Below, one piece after another: positions 25,689 through 33,313 of a stretch of DNA of 33,313 nt (its first letter is position 1; every line of letters begins with the position of its first letter). Location of the stretch: positions 3,258,698 to 3,292,010 of the forward strand of contig CP070840.1 in assembly GCA_020342025.1 (NCBI GenBank), in the 5' to 3' direction. The position numbers and the translations under genes are program-made. This DNA is from Deltaproteobacteria bacterium. GTDB lineage: Bacteria > Desulfobacterota > DSM-4660 > Desulfatiglandales > HGW-15. Below the pieces are notes generated by a model. That model saw only the letters and a program-made list of their open reading frames with translations. It did no database searches and had not been told where the DNA came from.

Positions 25689-25726
25689 CAGGTTTTTTGG
25701 CGGTTTGGGGTTTAGCGTGATCTCTG

Positions 25727-25754
25727 ATTATCATATCACGAGCCGCATTGTCAA
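25727..25754 (-). promoter_or_regulatory. Probable gntR promoter
   Basis: On the minus strand TTGACA (25754-25749) and GATAAT (25732-25727) are separated by 16 bp; the -10 has one mismatch to TATAAT. The start would fall about 30 bp before the gntR ATG. Confidence 0.55.
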
Positions 25755-25758
25755 TATA

Positions 25759-25782
25759 TTTCATGTTATAAGAAACATGAAA
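25759..25782. promoter_or_regulatory. 9-bp inverted repeat TTTCATGTT-N6-AACATGAAA, candidate operator
   Basis: Perfect 9-bp arms separated by ATAAGA, just upstream of the gntR -35. Its place in a divergent region suits a dimeric GntR-family repressor controlling both directions. It does not match the FadR TGGT-N3-ACCA form, so a different recognition is implied. Confidence 0.45.
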
Positions 25783-26077
25783 AATGGGTCGTTTAATATG
25801 AGTCATGAAACTGTTGACCATAGGGCTTTCAATCTGGTAATAAGACTTTTACGGGGTGGTTTTGGAGGTTTTGGCAGGGCTGAAATCGCTTCTCATATAG
25901 GGGAGGCACTCCGTGGCGGAGAAAGTTCCACAGAGAAGTCAGAAAGTTAGAAAAGACTGGATCCAAATGGACGCCCTCTCCTGTGGGGGAGGTGACATGC
26001 ATGAGGGTTTGCAACCCTGCGCTTTGCCCTAGACATCTGGCTTCACACATCAGGGCCGGCTATTTTTAGGAGGAGCT

Positions 26078-26842
26078 ATGTTTGATTTAGAGGGAAAAGT
26101 TGCACTGATTACGGGGTCTACCCGTGGCATTGGAAAGGCGATCGCAGAGCAGATGGCTCGTCACGGGGCCAAAGTTGTGGTTTCCAGCCGCAAGGCGGCC
26201 GGTTGTGACCAGGTCGCGGAGGAGATTAATAGAGCGGTGAAGAATGGAAGGGGTGAAGCAACTGGGATCCCTTGCAACATCTCCGATAAGGACCAATTAC
26301 AAAATTTGGTGAGTCAGGCCCTCCAGCGTTTCAGAAAAATTGACATATTGGTCTGTAATGCGGCGGTCAATGTCTACGTCGGCTCCTTGGCAGAGATTCC
26401 AGATGAAGCTTTTGACAAAACAATAAATACAAATGTAAGGTCAAACCACTGGCTTTGCCAGATGGTTCTACCCGAAATGGCCGAAAGAAGAGAAGGGGTG
26501 ATAATTGTTATCTCCTCCATCAGTGCCCTGCGTGGGACTGGTGTGCTGGGCGCCTATGGCATTACGAAAGCGGCAGAACTAGCGCTCGTTCGCAATATTG
26601 CTGTGGAGTACGGCCCAAAGAATGTTCGTGCCAATGCCATTGCACCAGGCTTAATCAAGACCGACTTTTCTCGGGCCCTTTGGGAGAATGAAGAATTCCT
26701 GAAGCAGAGGCTTGCCAACACCCCCTTGCGACGTATTGGTGATCCTACAGATATTGCTGGTGCTGCGGTCTTCCTTGCGTCAGAAGCCGGGAGCTTTATG
26801 ACCGGTCAAACGTTAGTCATTGATGGTGGTGTGACGGCTTGA
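26078..26842 (+). CDS. SDR family NAD(P)-dependent oxidoreductase
   Basis: A 254-residue classical SDR. It has TGSTRGIG at 12-19, CNAA (93-96) in place of NNAG, Ser147, and Tyr160/Lys164 in YGITK. The C-terminal VIDGG is typical. The ATG at 26078 follows TAGGAGGAGCT, a strong site. It is the first gene to the right of the divergent GntR region, so it is probably regulated with the leftward DegT-HisD set. A beta-hydroxy or polyol substrate is most likely, but it is not identified. It is followed by an MFS remnant. Confidence 0.9.
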   Translation: MFDLEGKVALITGSTRGIGKAIAEQMARHGAKVVVSSRKAAGCDQVAEEINRAVKNGRGEATGIPCNISDKDQLQNLVSQALQRFRKIDILVCNAAVNVYVGSLAEIPDEAFDKTINTNVRSNHWLCQMVLPEMAERREGVIIVISSISALRGTGVLGAYGITKAAELALVRNIAVEYGPKNVRANAIAPGLIKTDFSRALWENEEFLKQRLANTPLRRIGDPTDIAGAAVFLASEAGSFMTGQTLVIDGGVTA

Positions 26843-27241
26843 CCGTTTCTGTCAGAATTCGGGTGAACCGTACAGAGGAAGATTAGATTTTCTGGCAGAA
26901 CGAATCTGCCGAACACTCCCATTTCAGTAGGGCGTTTCCCAGGAGAAAGCCTCCTGCACCCAAAATCCCCCATATCCCAAAACCCCAGGTAAAGGGGCCT
27001 GTGGCATCTTTTGACAGGCCAAAGAGGATGGTGAATATAACGGCCCCCAAATGGGAGCAATGACCGTTTCACCCCTGCCTGAAGAGAATTGAGGAGAGAA
27101 AAGTTTGCATATGACGCCATTACCGGATAGCTTAGGGGCGAAGGGGATGGTTCGCATCAGATTACAGGGTTTTGCGAGGAAAAGGAAGTGCGATTGCTTT
27201 GAGATGGGTTGGCGATATGGATCGCCAAGCCAGGAGAGGAG
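26843..27241. other. 399-bp stretch holding an MFS transporter remnant
   Basis: No intact gene. The left part holds the minus-strand MFS fragment. Between 27120 and 27241 I see only the GGAGAGGAG ribosome-binding site of the alcohol dehydrogenase, no clear promoter. Confidence 0.5.
26883..27056 (-). pseudogene. C-terminal fragment of an MFS transporter, frameshifted
   Basis: Reading the minus strand from 27053 to the TAA at 26885-26883 gives 56 residues. They include DATGPFTWGFGIWGI and a final hydrophobic helix, typical of the last membrane segments of a major-facilitator transporter. Upstream in another frame the reading continues as GRGETVIAPIWG, a usual preceding segment. The frames differ by one base at a run of five G near 27042-27047, so one G appears lost. 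There is no start or other transporter body. The remnant is antisense to its neighbours and may be what remains of an older uptake gene. Confidence 0.45.
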
Positions 27242-28321
27242 ATGGAAACAATGACAGTCCCACCTGAAACAATGAAAGGGGCCGTATTGATGGGCCCCAA
27301 CCAGTTGGAAGTCAAGGAGGTCCCCACTCCCCAACCGGGTCCGATGGAAGTCTTGCTCAGAGTGGACTCATGTGCTTGTTGTAGCACTGATGTGGCCCTC
27401 ATGAATAATCCGCTACCCGGGCAGCCGCCCTATGGGGCCTTTATTCCGGGTCATGAATATGCGGGTACCGTTGCGGCCTTGGGCGAAACAGTGGATGAGA
27501 TCAAAGTGGGGGCTCGGGTAGCCGTGGAGGCGCACTTAGGATGTATGCGCTGCAGAAATTGCAGGGTCGGAAACTATACGGCATGCCTCAACTACGGTAC
27601 GATTAAACATCGGGCCAACGGGATGACCTCCAATGGGGGCTTCGCCCAGTATGTGGTCAATAATATCAATACAGTCCACCCCATTCCGGATCACATCGAT
27701 TTTGATGAGGCCTCGCTGATTACGAATCTTGGCTGCGTGCTTTATGGTTTTCAAACGGTTGGGGGATATGTGGCAGGTGATCGTGTGGCGGTCATTGGCC
27801 CCGGTCCCCTGGGACTGATTTCCAGCCAGGTGGCCAAGACATTGGGGGCAGAGAAGGTATACTTGATAGGCACAAGGGCTTCCAGGCTCAACGTGGGGGC
27901 AAAAACAGGGGCTGATCGTGTGATCAATGTGCATGAAGAGGACCCGGTTGCGATCATCCTCAATGAGACCGGAGAGGTTGGTGTGGATCTGGTCGTCGAA
28001 TCCTCGGGAGCAAAGGATGCCCCAATGATGGCCATCAAAATGGTGAAACCGATGGGGAAGATATTGATGTTAGGCATACCCCATGAACCGGTACTGGTGG
28101 ATTTTGAAGATCTCCTTATGAAAAACAAATCTATTCATACGGTTCGGGGGGAAGGGTGGGCCAATGTGGCCAGAGCCGTGTCCTTGTTGGGTTCTGGCAA
28201 AGTGAGCTTGAAGCCGTATGTGACCCACTCTTTTCCGCTCGAGCAGATTACCACGGCATTTGAGACATTTGTGAAAAGGATAGGGGGAGCGGTTAAGGTC
28301 ATTGTGAAACCAAATGCGTGA
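27242..28321 (+). CDS. Zinc-dependent MDR alcohol dehydrogenase
   Basis: A 359-residue medium-chain dehydrogenase. Catalytic zinc ligands are C44 (CACCSTD) and H71-E72 in PGHEYAG. The structural zinc has C101, C104, C107 and C115. The NAD-binding Rossmann motif is GPGPLG (186-191). It resembles threonine or sorbitol dehydrogenases, which oxidise polyols or amino alcohols. The ATG at 27242 follows AGGAGAGGAG and is preferred to an upstream TTG at 27209. The second Tm-1-like gene follows after 84 bp, so both may belong to the same transcript. Confidence 0.9.
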   Translation: METMTVPPETMKGAVLMGPNQLEVKEVPTPQPGPMEVLLRVDSCACCSTDVALMNNPLPGQPPYGAFIPGHEYAGTVAALGETVDEIKVGARVAVEAHLGCMRCRNCRVGNYTACLNYGTIKHRANGMTSNGGFAQYVVNNINTVHPIPDHIDFDEASLITNLGCVLYGFQTVGGYVAGDRVAVIGPGPLGLISSQVAKTLGAEKVYLIGTRASRLNVGAKTGADRVINVHEEDPVAIILNETGEVGVDLVVESSGAKDAPMMAIKMVKPMGKILMLGIPHEPVLVDFEDLLMKNKSIHTVRGEGWANVARAVSLLGSGKVSLKPYVTHSFPLEQITTAFETFVKRIGGAVKVIVKPNA

Positions 28322-28405
28322 TGCATTCAAAGTCCTGCCTTTGTGCCGCGCTTTCGTGACCCTTAACCGGTTTAAGCAAAGTTTCTCTCGTCAAGGGTGA
28401 CAAAA

Positions 28406-29632
28406 ATGGAAAAGACGATTCTGCTGATTGCAACGCATGACACCAAGGAGGAAGAGGCCTCTTACCTGAAGCAATGCATTGAGTCCAATGGGGTTTTGGT
28501 CATGGTCATGGATACGGGGATCCTGGCTCCACCCAAGGGGCAGGTGGATATTTCTCAGGATGAGGTCGCAACGCGTGGGGGGATGCCCCTCAAGGAGGCT
28601 GTGGCCACCGGGGATAAAAGGGAATGCACCGAAGTGATGTGCCGGGGAGCTGAGGCCATAGCCCGGGAGTTGTATGACCAGGGGCGCATCCAGGGGATTG
28701 CCGGCATCGGAGGCGCTCAGGGTACGGAAATTGCGTGCACAGCAATGCGGGCTCTACCCACGGGTGTTCCGAGATTGATGGCCTCCACTGTGGCTAACGG
28801 GTTACATAATTTTGGTTTCTATGTGGGCACAAAGGATCTTACCATCATGCATACCGTGTCTGATATGCAAGGGCTGAATTTCTTGACCAAACAGATCCTT
28901 CAAAACACAGCTGGCGCCATCTGCGGAATGGTTGAACGTTTCGACGCGCAACTCATGAAACCGGCGGGAATTCCCGTCGCCATGTCCATGTTGGGCACCA
29001 CCACACCAGGCGCCCTCCGCGCCAAGGGGATTCTGGAGGACAAAGGGTTTGAGGTGGTCGCCTTTCATCAAAATGGAACGGGCGGCATTGCCATGGAAGA
29101 CATGATTCTTGAGGGGGCCTTTAGGGGGGTCCTGGATCTGAATCTCCATGAAATTGGAGATCGGTTTGTGGGCGGACTGCACGGTGCCATTCGAGAGGGG
29201 CGGTTGACGGCGGCGGGGGCTGTGGGTTTGCCCCAAGTGGTTGCCCCGGGCAGCGGTAACTACACGGTTCAGGGATCTTCGGAAAGTCTTTCCGAAGATA
29301 TGAGAAGACGTAAACACTTTAAATATAATCCACACCTCACCCTTGTCCGTTTACTCCCGGATGAGATGAGAGAGGTGGGGAAAGAGATTGCCCAAAAACT
29401 CAATAAGGCCAAGGGTCCGGTAAAGGTCTTCATTCCCCTAAAGGGGTGGTCCTTCCCGGATCGGGAGGGATTGGCCCACTGGGAACCTGAGGGGAATCAG
29501 GCAATGGTGGATGCTCTCAAGGACAATCTGGATCCTGCCATCCCTCTGGTGGAGCTGGATGCCCATATCAATGATCCCGACTTCATCGATCCTGTGGTGG
29601 AAGAATTTATGGACATGATGGAGAAGCGGTAA
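28406..29632 (+). CDS. Tm-1-like ATP-binding (UPF0261) protein, paralog 2
   Basis: A 408-residue UPF0261 protein, paralogous to the one at 19630-20880. Shared signatures are ATHDTKE at the start, GIGGAQGTEIA, DLTIMH, HQNGTGG and DLNLHEI. The two differ widely elsewhere, so they are not a recent duplication. The ATG at 28406 is preferred to the upstream GTG at 28397, with AAGG nine bases away. It follows the alcohol dehydrogenase and precedes the AT-rich gap before the TRAP genes. The enzymatic role is unknown; association with TRAP uptake and dehydrogenases suggests a carbon-compound pathway. Confidence 0.85.
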   Translation: MEKTILLIATHDTKEEEASYLKQCIESNGVLVMVMDTGILAPPKGQVDISQDEVATRGGMPLKEAVATGDKRECTEVMCRGAEAIARELYDQGRIQGIAGIGGAQGTEIACTAMRALPTGVPRLMASTVANGLHNFGFYVGTKDLTIMHTVSDMQGLNFLTKQILQNTAGAICGMVERFDAQLMKPAGIPVAMSMLGTTTPGALRAKGILEDKGFEVVAFHQNGTGGIAMEDMILEGAFRGVLDLNLHEIGDRFVGGLHGAIREGRLTAAGAVGLPQVVAPGSGNYTVQGSSESLSEDMRRRKHFKYNPHLTLVRLLPDEMREVGKEIAQKLNKAKGPVKVFIPLKGWSFPDREGLAHWEPEGNQAMVDALKDNLDPAIPLVELDAHINDPDFIDPVVEEFMDMMEKR

Positions 29633-29972
29633 ATCCCCAGTGGATGAATCCTTCAAACGCCTTTAGTGCATTATGTTTTGCTTTCGACCCGTCTTTTATT
29701 CGCACTTACCTTCCCCTCTCGGCTTCTATAATAACGCCAAACGAAGAGCTCGGGAACTTTTCGCTGTCAAAAGCAGACCCAGACTCTTTTAACTAATTGG
29801 TGCCAGGCAAGGTCTCTGTTATTACAAAAATTGACCGTGAGCATGGAATACTTTTCCTGCTCAACGCGCTTCAGCTCCACCGAACAACGGTCGAAGCGTA
29901 CTAGATAGTGTTCCATGAGATAAAGATCTATGGAACGAAATGGGTCCCTTCGGTCTAACATGTTTCTTTTGA

Positions 29973-30001
29973 TTGACTTCGACAAGTTTTTTGACTATGA
30001 A
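29973..30001 (+). promoter_or_regulatory. Possible sigma70 promoter for the TAXI-TRAP genes
   Basis: TTGACT at 29973-29978, a 17-bp spacer, and TATGAA at 29996-30001. It lies about 395 bp before the TAXI start, so a long leader is implied. AT-rich DNA makes chance matches likely. Confidence 0.3.
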
Positions 30002-30259
30002 TATCCCAAATTTTATTCATTTAACCTTAAAAGTACCAAGTCCTAAATCGAAGGACCTAAGGTGATATAGGAGCTCAAAATATCGCTATCAATTTTTTGC
30101 AGAAAAGTTGCTTCTGTGGTGTTCTTCACAAAACCAAGACCTGCCCGAAAGCAGAAATTGGCTTAAACCGTTAGGTGTAGGGAAACAGACAGTGGGACAA
30201 GGCATCTGTGCTGTAGCCTGTAAGCGTGATGGCTAAGATAGTGTGCATCCAGTGGAATC

Positions 30260-30283
30260 TGTGTTTTGGATCAAAAAAACACA
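30260..30283 (+). promoter_or_regulatory. 8-bp hairpin TGTGTTTT/AAAACACA in the TAXI leader
   Basis: Perfect arms with an 8-nt loop, 112 bp before the TAXI ATG. It could be an operator or an RNA hairpin; no further evidence. Confidence 0.25.
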
Positions 30284-30395
30284 TTTAAAAAATTCAGATT
30301 AAGCACATTCGACCCACAACCATTAACCTGATTTCTTTCCACTTCGCGTATATCATTTCAAGAAATTTAAATCTAAAATTGTGGGAGGTGAAATT

Positions 30396-31571
30396 ATGAG
30401 AGACAAAAGGTTCTTAATTTTGTTTGTTTTTGCAGTATTTGTTAGTGTCTTTATAAACCAACCGGCCTTAAATCATTCCATGGCTGGAGAATCGGGCGAC
30501 ATACCCAAAATGATCGGCATCGGTAGCCTCCGCGTGGGAGGAGCAGGCCATCTTATGGCTTCTACACTCGGGGAGGTATTTCAGAAAAAGGTAGGGATTA
30601 AGGTCAGGGTTATTCCCATTGCTTCTGACATGGGAAGGTTAACCCTTCTACGTAGCGGAGATATTCAGTTTGAGATAACAGCTGGTTCTCAAATGTACCC
30701 AATCCAACTCGGCTTGGCGGATTACTGTAAGCTTGAATGGGGCCCTCAACCTTTGCAGATGGCGTGGCTCGGGCCTGCATATCTTGGCGTGCTTACGACA
30801 AACGCCCACAAAGACATCAACAAAGTTGCAGACGTTAAAGGCAAAAGAGTAGCCTGGATGCCCTTGCGTTCTTCGCAGATACTACACGAAGCTTTCCTGG
30901 CCTTTGCCGGGCTGACTAAAGACGATGTAACTACAGTACCTGTTAACGGTTACATCGGACAATTCATGGCACTGATGGCGGGAAAGGTTGATGTAGTATT
31001 AACCTCAAATCCAGTTACAAGCAAGCTATTTGAGTTAGAGGCAAGGCCGGAGGGCATCAAATGGCTGCCATATCCACATGCTGACAAAGAAGGGTGGAAG
31101 CGATTACGTAAAATAGCGCCATGGGGAGCCCCTGCCACCGTAACCGTAGGTGCAGGGATAACGAAAGAAAAATCGCTCGAAGCCTATGACCACTTTTACG
31201 GCTTTGCCGTCTACGAGAGAACATCTCCAGATTTAGTTTATCTTCTTACCAAAACAATCGCGGAAAACATTGAGAGTCTGCAAAAAGTTACAAAGGCATG
31301 GGCTGTTTACACAATTGACAAGGCCCTAGATACGAAGTTGTATCCCCACGCTTACCACCGAGGTTCGGTCAAATACTTTAAAGAAAAAGGATTATGGAGT
31401 GATGAGCACGAAAAAAGAAATCAGTCGATAATTGAGCAACAAAAAGAATTGATTGCTTCTTGGGAGCCTACGGTAGACCAGGCGATATCTGAGAAATGGA
31501 AACCTGAACAATTACGCACGCAATGGTATAAAAAGCAAGCAACTATATCTGGCTACACCCCCATAGACTAA
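30396..31571 (+). CDS. TAXI-type TRAP transporter solute-binding protein
   Basis: A 391-residue periplasmic receptor of the TAXI family that delivers substrate to a TRAP permease. The first 30 residues form a Sec signal peptide: basic MRDKR, then LILFVFAVFVSVF, cleavage near MAGES. There is no lipobox Cys. The mature start IGIGSLRVGGAGHLMA and the GSQMYPIQLGL region are typical. The family usually imports dicarboxylates, amino acids or other organic anions using a sodium gradient. The ATG at 30396 follows GGGAGGTGAAATT and is preferred to an upstream GTG. The fused permease gene lies 227 bp downstream. Substrate unknown. Confidence 0.9.
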   Translation: MRDKRFLILFVFAVFVSVFINQPALNHSMAGESGDIPKMIGIGSLRVGGAGHLMASTLGEVFQKKVGIKVRVIPIASDMGRLTLLRSGDIQFEITAGSQMYPIQLGLADYCKLEWGPQPLQMAWLGPAYLGVLTTNAHKDINKVADVKGKRVAWMPLRSSQILHEAFLAFAGLTKDDVTTVPVNGYIGQFMALMAGKVDVVLTSNPVTSKLFELEARPEGIKWLPYPHADKEGWKRLRKIAPWGAPATVTVGAGITKEKSLEAYDHFYGFAVYERTSPDLVYLLTKTIAENIESLQKVTKAWAVYTIDKALDTKLYPHAYHRGSVKYFKEKGLWSDEHEKRNQSIIEQQKELIASWEPTVDQAISEKWKPEQLRTQWYKKQATISGYTPID

Positions 31572-31798
31572 TGCCATTTGTATTCGGTTTCAATGGGAGA
31601 GATGCCGCTGAGTAGCTCGCTTTAGTTACTACACGCATTCGCGCACCGTGTTAGCCAGGAGAGCATTGTATTTACCTGTTTGTCAGCACACATTTGAAAA
31701 GAAAGTTAAGGCTAAGGGGCCTATCCTAAGAATAGAACCCGATATGCCCTGCTATCCATCCTCAACTTACTACTAACAATTGAGATCTGCCACTGACC
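31572..31798. other. Gap between TAXI receptor and TRAP permease
   Basis: 227 bp, longer than usual within a TRAP operon. No gene or strong terminator was found. An in-frame TGA at 31781-31783 limits the permease start. Confidence 0.4.
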
Positions 31799-33313
31799 GT
31801 GGATAAGAATAAATCAAACGTAGAGCCTGCCAGAGCGCCCAGACATAGGGCGCTCTCTGGGAGGTGGAGGGGTTTGTTTCTATTCTTCTGCTTGGGCGGT
31901 ATCGCGCTCTCTGTCATACAGATCTTTTTTATCCTGAACCCCTTGGGAATCTCTATTTATGATATCAGTTATTATTATTGTGTGCTCGCGGCTTTCCTCT
32001 CCCCTGTGTTTCTTGTGTTTCCGCCATACAAAGCCTCCCGAAGAGATGTCCTGCCATGGTATGATCTCCTCCTGTTTTCTTCCACATTTTGTATTTGTAT
32101 CTATTTTGCAATTCATGGCCTAGACATTTTCAACGAGGGATGGATGTTTAGTTCACCAAAGTTACCTACCATTTTGGGGCTGATCCTATGCCTTAGTGTG
32201 GTGGATGCCGTCAGGCGGACAGCCGGGATTTTACTAGCTTCGCTTTCGCTCTTTTTTTTCTTCTTCCCCACGTTTGCTTCTCTTATTCCACCTCCATTTT
32301 CTGGCGTCAGCTTTTCTCTTTGGAAAACCATAAGCATCCAATCCATGGGTAGCGATTCTCTGGTTGGAATGCCAATTTGGGTTTTTTCCATGATGTTGAT
32401 TGGTTTTATGATCTTTGGCGTGGCATTGGTGGTCACCGGAGGTGGTGAGTTCTTTATCAATCTGGCCTATGCGATGTTGGGACGAACTCGTGGAGGTCCC
32501 GCAAAGGTCGCAATATTTGCAAGTGGACTATTTGGAAGTCTTAGCGGAACTGCCGTATCTAATGTCCTGACCACAGGGGCTATAACCATCCCTGCCATGA
32601 AGAAGTTGGGATATCCAGCTCATTATGCTGCCGCCGTAGAAACCAATGCTTCCACAGGTGGTGTCCTCCTTCCACCTGTAATGGGAGCCGTAGCTTTTAT
32701 CATGGCAATGTGGTTAGGTATTCCTTACGCTACGGTTTGTGGTGCAGCTTTGATTCCAGCACTGCTTTATTTCTTTGCCCTTCTGATGCAAATAGATGCG
32801 TATGCGGCCAAAAAACACTTTACCGGTCTTGACCGATCTGAGATTCCTTCGCTCTTGATTACACTGAGGAACGGCTGGCCCTATTTATTTTCGTTTCTGA
32901 TGCTAATCTGGTTTCTTGTGTTTCTCCGGCTCGAAGGACAGGCCCCGTTTTATGCGACACTTGCTCTTATTACCATTGCGATATTCCGAAAAAAAAACAG
33001 GCTCTCATTAGATGGTTTTTTTTCATTTATTGAGCAGGCAGGCAAAGTTTTAGTTGAACTTATTGCAATATTTGCTGGTGTGTCTCTCATGATAGGTGGG
33101 CTTATTATGACTGGGGTTTCATCTGCCTTTGCTAGTGAAATCACTGCATTGGCCGGAAACAACGAGATTTTGTTGCTTGTGTTGGGTGCCGTAACAGCTT
33201 TGGTCCTTGGCACAGGAATGCCTGTCATCACATGTTATGTTTTCCTTGGCCTGGTACTCGCACCGGCTTTGACCAACTTGGGATTTAATGTTTTAGGAGT
33301 GCATTTGTTCGTT
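31799..33313 (+). CDS. TRAP transporter fused permease (4TM/12TM), 3' end outside the window
   Basis: One reading frame runs open from the GTG at 31799 to the window edge (505 codons seen). It has many membrane segments and the family hallmarks ETNASTGGVLLPPVMGAVAF and GTGMPVITCYVFLG, and belongs to the fused DctQ-DctM type that pairs with TAXI receptors. The N-terminal RALSGRWRGLF matches the usual cytoplasmic lead-in, which favours the GTG start. A TTG at 31874 has a stronger ribosome-binding site (GGGAGGTG) but would remove it. Codons are T-rich compared with the left blocks. Works with the receptor at 30396-31571 in the inner membrane. The C-terminal part is missing. Confidence 0.9.
   Translation, partial: MDKNKSNVEPARAPRHRALSGRWRGLFLFFCLGGIALSVIQIFFILNPLGISIYDISYYYCVLAAFLSPVFLVFPPYKASRRDVLPWYDLLLFSSTFCICIYFAIHGLDIFNEGWMFSSPKLPTILGLILCLSVVDAVRRTAGILLASLSLFFFFFPTFASLIPPPFSGVSFSLWKTISIQSMGSDSLVGMPIWVFSMMLIGFMIFGVALVVTGGGEFFINLAYAMLGRTRGGPAKVAIFASGLFGSLSGTAVSNVLTTGAITIPAMKKLGYPAHYAAAVETNASTGGVLLPPVMGAVAFIMAMWLGIPYATVCGAALIPALLYFFALLMQIDAYAAKKHFTGLDRSEIPSLLITLRNGWPYLFSFLMLIWFLVFLRLEGQAPFYATLALITIAIFRKKNRLSLDGFFSFIEQAGKVLVELIAIFAGVSLMIGGLIMTGVSSAFASEITALAGNNEILLLVLGAVTALVLGTGMPVITCYVFLGLVLAPALTNLGFNVLGVHLFV
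31830..31860 (+). promoter_or_regulatory. Strong hairpin at the start of the permease gene
   Basis: AGAGCGCCC (31832-31840) and GGGCGCTCT (31848-31856) pair perfectly around a 7-nt loop. CCAGAG/CTCTGG can extend the stem with a 2-nt bulge. It lies 30-60 bases after the GTG start and just before the GGGAGGTG preceding the TTG at 31874. It could restrain translation or mark RNA processing between receptor and permease. No U-tract follows, so it is not a terminator. Confidence 0.45.

Larger units (their letters stand above)
25689..26077. other. 389-bp divergent control region between gntR and the SDR gene
   Basis: It contains the gntR promoter and an adjacent 9-bp inverted repeat (listed separately). 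The half nearer the SDR (25850-26070) has small hairpins such as CTCCG-TGG-CGGAG but no clear promoter. No gene was seen. Confidence 0.5.
29633..30395. other. 763-bp AT-rich intergenic stretch
   Basis: No convincing gene. A minus-strand frame at 29767-29961 (64 codons from ATG, weak ribosome-binding site) has no family features. The stretch contains a possible promoter at 29973-30001 and a perfect 8-bp hairpin at 30260-30283. Base composition becomes visibly AT-richer from here to the window end. Confidence 0.5.

Noticed and set aside
29767..29961. 64-codon minus-strand frame in the AT-rich gap
   Set aside because: Weak ribosome-binding site, no recognisable domain, isolated location. Not enough to call a gene, though not excluded.
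1..33313. CRISPR array, tRNA, rRNA, transposase or integrase
   Set aside because: No regularly spaced direct repeats, no tRNA-like cloverleaf and no rRNA stretch were seen; no frame carries transposase or integrase motifs. A covariance search was not possible.

Overview
The window looks like accessory/catabolic chromosome of an anaerobic, probably Desulfobacterota-like bacterium. This is inference: a GlcD-type flavoprotein paired with a two-cluster CCG-domain Fe-S protein, a cytoplasmic W/Mo-bis-MGD enzyme of the acetylene-hydratase type, a TAXI-TRAP transporter, UPF0261/Tm-1-like proteins and several stray dehydrogenases. No rRNA, tRNA, CRISPR array or transposase gene was seen. Protein assignments come from reading motifs, not database searches.

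Left block (1-6834, all minus strand): nitroreductase, a class-V aminotransferase fold protein (cysteine-desulfurase-like, no obvious catalytic Cys), two SDR dehydrogenases around an EamA exporter, and an M24 (creatinase / Xaa-Pro peptidase / DddP-like) hydrolase. A 546-bp divergent control region then faces an XRE-cupin regulator, which leads a plus-strand run: condensing enzyme (isopropylmalate/homocitrate synthase superfamily), GlcD-like FAD oxidase and GlcF-like Fe-S subunit (7381-11874). Tight spacing of the last three suggests one hydroxy-acid oxidation pathway. A minus-strand metallo-beta-lactamase-fold hydrolase converges on it.

Middle block (12772-20937): the acetylene-hydratase-like molybdopterin/tungstopterin enzyme, a YdcZ half-transporter, a soluble double-ATPase ABC protein (ModF-like) with a clear sigma70 promoter, a ComB-type phosphatase, and, convergent to these, a Tm-1-like/HD-domain gene pair. 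Two full copies and one truncated copy of an unusual nested-hairpin repeat lie here (15430-15476, 16157-16346, 20975-21186). Their stems differ in sequence between copies, yet each stays base-paired, and the internal-loop lengths are identical. This is the most unusual feature of the window.

Right block (21233-33313): a GntR/FCD regulator is divergent between a minus-strand set (DegT-type aminotransferase, HisD-like dehydrogenase, creatininase-family amidohydrolase, then Tm-1-like and HD proteins) and a plus-strand set (SDR, remnant of an MFS transporter, zinc alcohol dehydrogenase, a second Tm-1-like protein). It is followed by an AT-richer stretch with a TAXI solute-binding protein and a fused TRAP permease that runs off the right edge. 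The set reads as a regulated uptake-and-oxidation island for a small hydroxylated, possibly aminated or sulfonated, organic acid; the substrate cannot be read from sequence.
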